Shown: positions 7,575-10,000 of the stretch, piece by piece | How positions within the stretch are numbered: the stretch's first letter is position 1 | Layout: every line of letters starts with the position of its first letter | Source of the DNA: Glandiceps talaboti | Taxonomy: Eukaryota > Hemichordata > Enteropneusta > Spengelidae | Direction of reading: 5' to 3' | Assembly: GCF_964340395.1 (NCBI RefSeq) | Contig: NC_135558.1 | Location: forward strand, 8,015,001-8,025,000 | Length of the DNA: 10,000 bases | Made by a program: the position numbers and the translations under genes | The notes under the pieces: generated by a model | What the model was told of the DNA's origin: nothing | Seen by the model: only the letters and a program-made list of their open reading frames with translations | The model's database searches: none

Positions 7575-7884
7575 ATGGAAGCAATATTAGTAAACGGCGT
7601 TCTGAGTCAACATTTCTTGTGGTATCTCTGGTCGATTTTAGTTGCAGGTGTCGTAAATCACAGTAAGTTTACATACAATATAAATTATACATTATATAGA
7701 TACAGGGCTTGTGTCAAATTTCGGATCCTAACAGTGAACTTCTCAACGAATCCGATTAGAATAATTTACTAAACCATAAATTTATGCTGACCAATCTTAT
7801 TCTCTATTTATTTACCACTTTTATTTAGGTCAACATCAAGTTCAAATCCTTGTAACTTCTAATCATCAACGAAATCATGGTTAG
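7575..7884 (+). CDS. Hypothetical two-exon small secreted protein or first exons of a secreted/membrane gene
   Basis: Exon 1 would be 7575-7662: an ATG preceded by an in-frame stop at 7560-7562, then 29 codons with a hydrophobic core (FLWYLWSILVAGVV, residues 14-27) ending at a consensus donor, A|GTAAGT, at 7663. The intron would be phase 1, the phase typical after signal-peptide exons. A matching acceptor with a pyrimidine-rich tract (ttttatttag) ends at 7828. Splicing 7662 to 7829 restores an AGT Ser codon and 17 further codons to a TAG at 7882-7884, giving about 47 residues. An alternative donor, gttagt at 7880, would make exon 2 a symmetrical 51-base exon leading to more exons. Weak points are the lack of positive charge before the hydrophobic core, a poor base at -3, the AT-rich background and no recognised homologue. 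Confidence 0.25.
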
Positions 7885-8145
7885 TTGTCAAGCATTAGTT
7901 GTGCAATCTGTCATTCATCACAAAAGGCCTATCTATGCAATTCCTACTGTAGGTTTGAAGGGAGGGGGGGGGGACTGTAATTCTGTTAACTGTCCTCTCA
8001 GACAACCCAACTAAGTTGTTAGTATTAAACTTGGAAAAAATAATTAGTAAAGATCTAACTTTGTACAATCCTGCTCTGACCAGATCTCTCTGGTTGTACA
8101 TGATATCCCGAGCTCGAATGCTAGGCTGACAGAATAATTAATCAA
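7885..8145. other. No recognisable gene; contains a G10 run
   Basis: Short frames only. A homopolymer G run lies at 7964-7973. A minus-strand 68-codon frame over 7895-8101 has no recognisable motif and I do not call it. Confidence 0.5.
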
Positions 8146-8580
8146 AATGACTTCTATTGAATGTATGTTTGCAGTACGCATGTCTGTGACCCCAACATGC
8201 ATGGTTAGGGACGATAGTGGAGAAAATCTGAGCTTTCATTTTCCTATTCATTACGGAAGAACACGAATTATTGAAATTTTGAGCTGGAATGTGATAATAA
8301 AGGATCTGATAATTAATAACAGACATAGTTTTTATGTTTCAGTCTAATTATTTTAATGCATATATATGGAAAGGCACGATAAAAAACGATGAAAGTTTAC
8401 AGCGAAGATCCGTCATTCACAATATCCGCCATCTGATGGAAGTCTGGAGTTTGCCGACATATCGAATCAATTTGCTGCCTTGTGTCTCTTTTTCAACAAA
8501 ATATCAGAGAGAATATCACAAGCAGTAATAGATGTTGACACCAATGAAAAATTTTGGAACTGTAGTTTTTGATTGCAACT
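8146..8580. repeat. Diverged tandem duplication, copy A
   Basis: Aligns collinearly with 8601-8983. Shared anchors include catgtctgtga (8179 and 8630), gaaattttgagct (8273 and 8725), tgataattaata, a pyrimidine-rich tract ending in tcag or ttag followed by tctaa, tttgccgacat, and gacaccaatgaa (8537 and 8930). The offset is about 452 on the left and 393 on the right, so copy A carries about 59 extra bases, near 8345-8405. The open frames crossing it are not conserved between copies, which argues against coding. Confidence 0.8.
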
Positions 8581-8600
8581 CTGATTAATGACGAAATGTT

Positions 8601-8983
8601 AATGACGTCATTATAAACATACACGCATGCATGTCTGTGACACGATCGGGTCACATGCCGCATTATGGTGGAGCCCAGACCACTAACGAATATCATGTCA
8701 ATCTCGTTTCCCCATTCAAAATTTGAAATTTTGAGCTAGAATATGATAAAAAATGATTTGATAATTAATAATGGACACAGTTTTTACGTTTTAGTCTAAA
8801 CTGCCCTTTTCCTCGACACATCCACCATCTTGGAATTGAAGGGGTTTGCCGACATGCATCAACATATGAGATGATTTTGCTGTCTTGTATCTTTATTTCA
8901 AGAACACATCACTAAAAGTGAAGAGCATTGACACCAATGAATTTTTGGAAATGTAATTAACATGATGTTTTTGCTATCGAACC
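8601..8983. repeat. Diverged tandem duplication, copy B
   Basis: Second copy of the unit at 8146-8580, in the same orientation and nearly abutting it. It has many substitutions and lacks the ~59-base segment present in copy A. No terminal inverted repeats, poly(A) tail or pol III boxes are evident at its edges, so a local tandem duplication fits better than two independent insertions of a short mobile element. Confidence 0.8.
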
Positions 8984-9716
8984 AGTTTTCGTCACGGTTA
9001 TATGGGTGTGACATCGTGTCGTGTCCTGTAACACAGTGTAACTATCTGTGCCTTAACCAAGTACGTCCTATTCTAATGCGATGTTCGGCATCCATTCGAA
9101 TGCTGTAATTATTGACCCAAAATGAATCCACATAGATCAAAAGACATGAAATACTTGAAGTACTAAATAGAATGTAATCAACCACCGCAAAACCACATCA
9201 CATGCAGTCTTTGTAGACAAGGACACATCTGTGGTGGTACAGAAGGGTTACAGCGCAGTTGTGTGGTTTAAGGATATTTATGGATCAAAGCTACTATCGT
9301 AAGGTAATATATATTTGCAAATCTTTCTTACCTTACATCCTGCGATGTATATCTATTGGAAAGAGTGTTCATCATCTTAACAAACTGTGACGTTTGAAAT
9401 TATGACGATGCTGTTCAAACGTACCAGGTACAAATGACGTGCTTCTTCAATAACAGAGCCTTCAGTAAGGGGTCAGGCTCGTCCGTGACGTAAAAAGTAC
9501 TCGTAGCAATCTCTGGTTCCGTTTTTAAAGAAATGACTCCTTTTCTATACACGATTTTTCACATGAACAAACGTTTCAATAACAAGATTTATGGTGCTCT
9601 CAGAAGTAAAAGAGACATAGATCTGAGATTTACCATAAGCAAACTTTGAGTCAGCTGTTAACCTAACCCATCACATTAACAATGTTGCACAAGGATGTAT
9701 CAACAAACCATATGTA
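8984..9716. other. Stretch without a recognisable gene
   Basis: No frame with coding character, no tandem repeat and no RNA gene was seen on either strand. It is probably intergenic or intronic. Confidence 0.5.
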
Positions 9717-9899
9717 ATGATGGCAAAACATTTCAAATTGAGTTTACATAGTTCTTATACAGTCATTTTGATTTTATTTCTTGCAATTTGTCTGTATGGC
9801 AATCGATTTACATCAGCTCTACAGTTAGGAAATGTATGCAATTTACGGTTAAACAAATTTTGTAGCTTCTCTCTCCCCCTCTCCTCTATAAAATGTTAA
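9717..9899 (+). CDS. Weak candidate: small protein or first exon with signal-peptide-like N-terminus
   Basis: A 60-codon plus-strand frame opens with two adjacent ATG codons, a basic segment (AKHFK) and a hydrophobic stretch (YTVILILFLAICLY, residues 14-27). TSA-LQ then offers a plausible cleavage point. This charge arrangement is that of a signal peptide or signal anchor. Cysteines follow at residues 41 and 49 and at the last position. A weak donor (gtatgc at 9834) would end a phase-0 exon after 39 codons. No homologue is recognised, and AT-rich DNA readily yields hydrophobic frames, so this may be chance. Confidence 0.2.
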   Translation: MMAKHFKLSLHSSYTVILILFLAICLYGNRFTSALQLGNVCNLRLNKFCSFSLPLSSIKC

Positions 9900-10000
9900 C
9901 ACCCGCCAAATGAATCTCCATAATTATTTTATCCACCCCTTCTGTCACCTACACTGCAGTGGAGATGCAAAATTATATGGTACAATTATGCATCAAAATA
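9900..10000. other. Window end, nothing recognised
   Basis: About 100 AT-rich bases with no feature seen. A CTATAAAA match just upstream (9886-9893) follows a pyrimidine tract but has nothing supporting it as a promoter. Confidence 0.5.

Noticed and set aside
7895-8101. 68-codon minus-strand frame
   Set aside because: Crosses a G/C homopolymer, has no recognisable motif and lacks support from neighbours.
8138-8696. Several 62-67 codon frames inside the tandem duplication
   Set aside because: The frames are not shared between the two copies, so they are unlikely to be selected as protein.
1-10000. CRISPR array or bacterial-type operon
   Set aside because: The direct repeats are microsatellites or a single long duplication with no spacer pattern. 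Gene content and splice-like signals indicate an animal nuclear genome.

Overview
The window looks like non-coding-rich DNA from an animal nucleus, most plausibly an AT-rich marine invertebrate. The evidence is an L2/CR1-type non-LTR retrotransposon, remnants of at least one and probably two more retroelement lineages, long compound microsatellites, and exon-sized open frames bordered by GT..AG splice signals instead of bacterial-style operons. The species cannot be fixed from the sequence.

Layout. Positions 3-1322 (+) carry the C-terminal 439 codons of an intact-looking non-LTR reverse transcriptase. Its 3' UTR ends in a perfect 8-bp hairpin and an (AAT)n tail (to about 1510). The tail runs into a ~260-bp compound microsatellite of TGAA-type and then CAAA-type units (1511-1770). 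A short minus-strand frame at 2378-2608 resembles the start of an LTR-retrotransposon (Gypsy-like) reverse transcriptase. Positions 2900-4770 hold no recognisable gene, but they contain two TATA-box contexts (about 2941 and 3784), a GTAT/GT microsatellite (3531-3636) and an inverted repeat (4084-4116).

The most gene-like non-transposon object is a minus-strand open frame at 5108-5542. It has a possible splice acceptor at its 5' edge and a product I do not recognise. Next to it, 5560-5990 has promoter-like and palindromic sequence. It leads into a badly decayed reverse-transcriptase fragment of a second non-LTR lineage (about 5998-6412, +).

The right third is mostly featureless. It contains a possible small secreted-protein gene with one short intron (7575-7884, +), a diverged tandem duplication (8146-8580 and 8601-8983), and a weak signal-peptide-like frame at 9717-9899.

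There is no operon logic or functional pathway here. The recurring theme is retroelement insertion and decay, with simple repeats growing from a retroelement tail. The candidate host exons are isolated and would need transcript evidence. I found no convincing new multi-gene system.
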